From SAR86 cluster bacterium (GTDB taxonomy: Bacteria > Pseudomonadota > Gammaproteobacteria > Magnimaribacterales > D2472): a stretch of 6,486 nucleotides of DNA. Position numbers and translations under genes: made by a program. Positions 6,200 to 6,486 of the stretch are shown one piece after another (within the stretch, counting starts at the first letter, position 1; each line of letters starts with the position of its first letter). The stretch is taken from the NCBI GenBank assembly GCA_016779505.1, contig JADHNM010000054.1, positions 1 through 6,486 on the forward strand. The letters run 5' to 3'. Under the pieces are notes generated by a model. That model did no database searches and was not told where the DNA came from. It saw nothing but the letters and a program-made list of their open reading frames with translations.

Positions 6200-6320
6200 C
6201 TAATCAATTTAGGTAGTTTATGATACCTATATGATAACTTTTACTAATATTTATTTAAATTATGTATGTAAACAAAGACCTACGCACCTCTGAAAGGTTC
6301 ATGGTTGTATGTTTTGTTAA

Positions 6321-6397
6321 TGGTGGGCCCGGTAGGACTTGAACCTACGACCAATGGATTATGAGTCCACTGCTCTAACCAACTGAGCTACAGGCCC
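6321..6397 (-). tRNA. tRNA with CAT anticodon, most likely tRNA-Ile2 (k2C-modified)
   Basis: A complete 77-nt cloverleaf with encoded CCA. Acceptor GGGCCTG pairs with CGGGCCC (one G-T wobble), D stem GCTC/GAGC, anticodon stem GTGGA/TCCAT around the loop CTCATAA (anticodon CAT), variable TGGTC, T stem GTAGG/CCTAC with loop TTCAAGT. CAT anticodons occur in initiator Met, elongator Met and Ile2. The first pair is G-C, so it is not a bacterial initiator. The body (GACTCATAATC, TTGGTCG, GGTTCAAGTCC) resembles Escherichia coli tRNA-Ile2 more than elongator tRNA-Met. In Ile2 the enzyme TilS converts C34 to lysidine so that the tRNA reads AUA codons. The Ile2 versus Met call is by remembered similarity; the tRNA itself is certain. 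Confidence 0.95.
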
Positions 6398-6398
6398 A

Positions 6399-6414
6399 AA
6401 AACATATATGTTTT
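6399..6414. repeat. 16-bp perfect palindrome in the tRNA leader
   Basis: AAAACATATATGTTTT is fully self-complementary and lies between the tRNA promoter and the mature 5' end. Its TATGTTTT half (6407-6414 on the plus strand) recurs at 6308-6315 beyond the tRNA 3' end, so leader and trailer of the precursor could also pair. Confidence 0.5.
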
Positions 6415-6424
6415 AGAGCCGCTC

Positions 6425-6452
6425 ATTATATAAGAATAAATCACTTAGGGAA
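6425..6452 (-). promoter_or_regulatory. Promoter of the tRNA gene
   Basis: A perfect TATAAT -10 (6430-6425) is followed by the GC-rich discriminator GAGCGGC (6424-6418), as is usual for stringently controlled stable-RNA promoters. A poor -35 (TTCCCT, 6452-6447) lies 16 nt upstream. Predicted start is near 6418, giving a leader of about 20 nt before the mature tRNA. Confidence 0.6.
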
Positions 6453-6486
6453 GTATTAGTGATGTTTCAAGTTTTATCATGGGTTA

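Larger units (their letters stand above)
5762..6320. other. Gene-poor stretch between the exported protein and the tRNA
   Basis: About 560 bp without an intact gene. It holds the promoter and inverted repeat at the left, the two remnant-like frames in the middle, and AT-rich DNA at 6200-6320 with small competing stems: TTAGGT (6209-6214) can pair with ACCTAA (6198-6203), while the overlapping TAGGTA (6210-6215) can pair with TACCTA (6224-6229). No convincing terminator follows the tRNA on the minus strand. Confidence 0.6.

Noticed and set aside
1..6486. CRISPR array, insertion sequence, integrase or toxin-antitoxin pair
   Set aside because: No regularly spaced repeats, transposase or integrase motifs, or small paired genes are visible in the window.

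Overview
The window is AT-rich (roughly one third G+C by eye) and looks like a compact genome of a marine gammaproteobacterium. A SAR86-type organism is my guess, from the base composition, the gene families and the gammaproteobacterial-looking tRNA; no marker gene here proves it.

Layout. Positions 1-4511 hold five genes on the minus strand, read right to left: a TPR lipoprotein, a cyclase-family hydrolase, a metallo-beta-lactamase (MBL) fold hydrolase, then after a 61-bp gap a DUF4212 small membrane subunit and the N-terminal third of its partner sodium:solute symporter, which runs off the left edge. The first three are packed with gaps of 2 and 4 bp, and all three begin with export signals, so they look like one operon whose products act outside the cytoplasm. 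The last two form the well-known small/large symporter pair.

At 4512-4645 is a divergent control region. It holds a near-consensus Fur box (4568-4582) and a second, unidentified perfect inverted repeat (4548-4563). It faces the TPR operon on one side and, on the other, a small unrecognised membrane protein (4646-5035, plus strand). A strong bidirectional terminator (5053-5068 plus A/T flanks) separates that gene from a convergent exported protein (5084-5761, minus) that looks like two ferredoxin-like alpha/beta-barrel domains in tandem.

Positions 5762-6320 have no clear intact gene. They hold the promoter of the preceding gene with an overlapping inverted repeat, and two protein-like but broken or startless reading frames that may be gene remnants. 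At the right end is a tRNA with a CAT anticodon on the minus strand, most likely tRNA-Ile2, with its own promoter.

How the genes may work together (inference): iron-responsive control of a surface or periplasmic set made of a His/Cys-rich TPR lipoprotein and two metal-dependent hydrolases is the most interesting theme. The downstream symporter could import a small carboxylate, but nothing in the sequence ties it to the hydrolases beyond position and strand.
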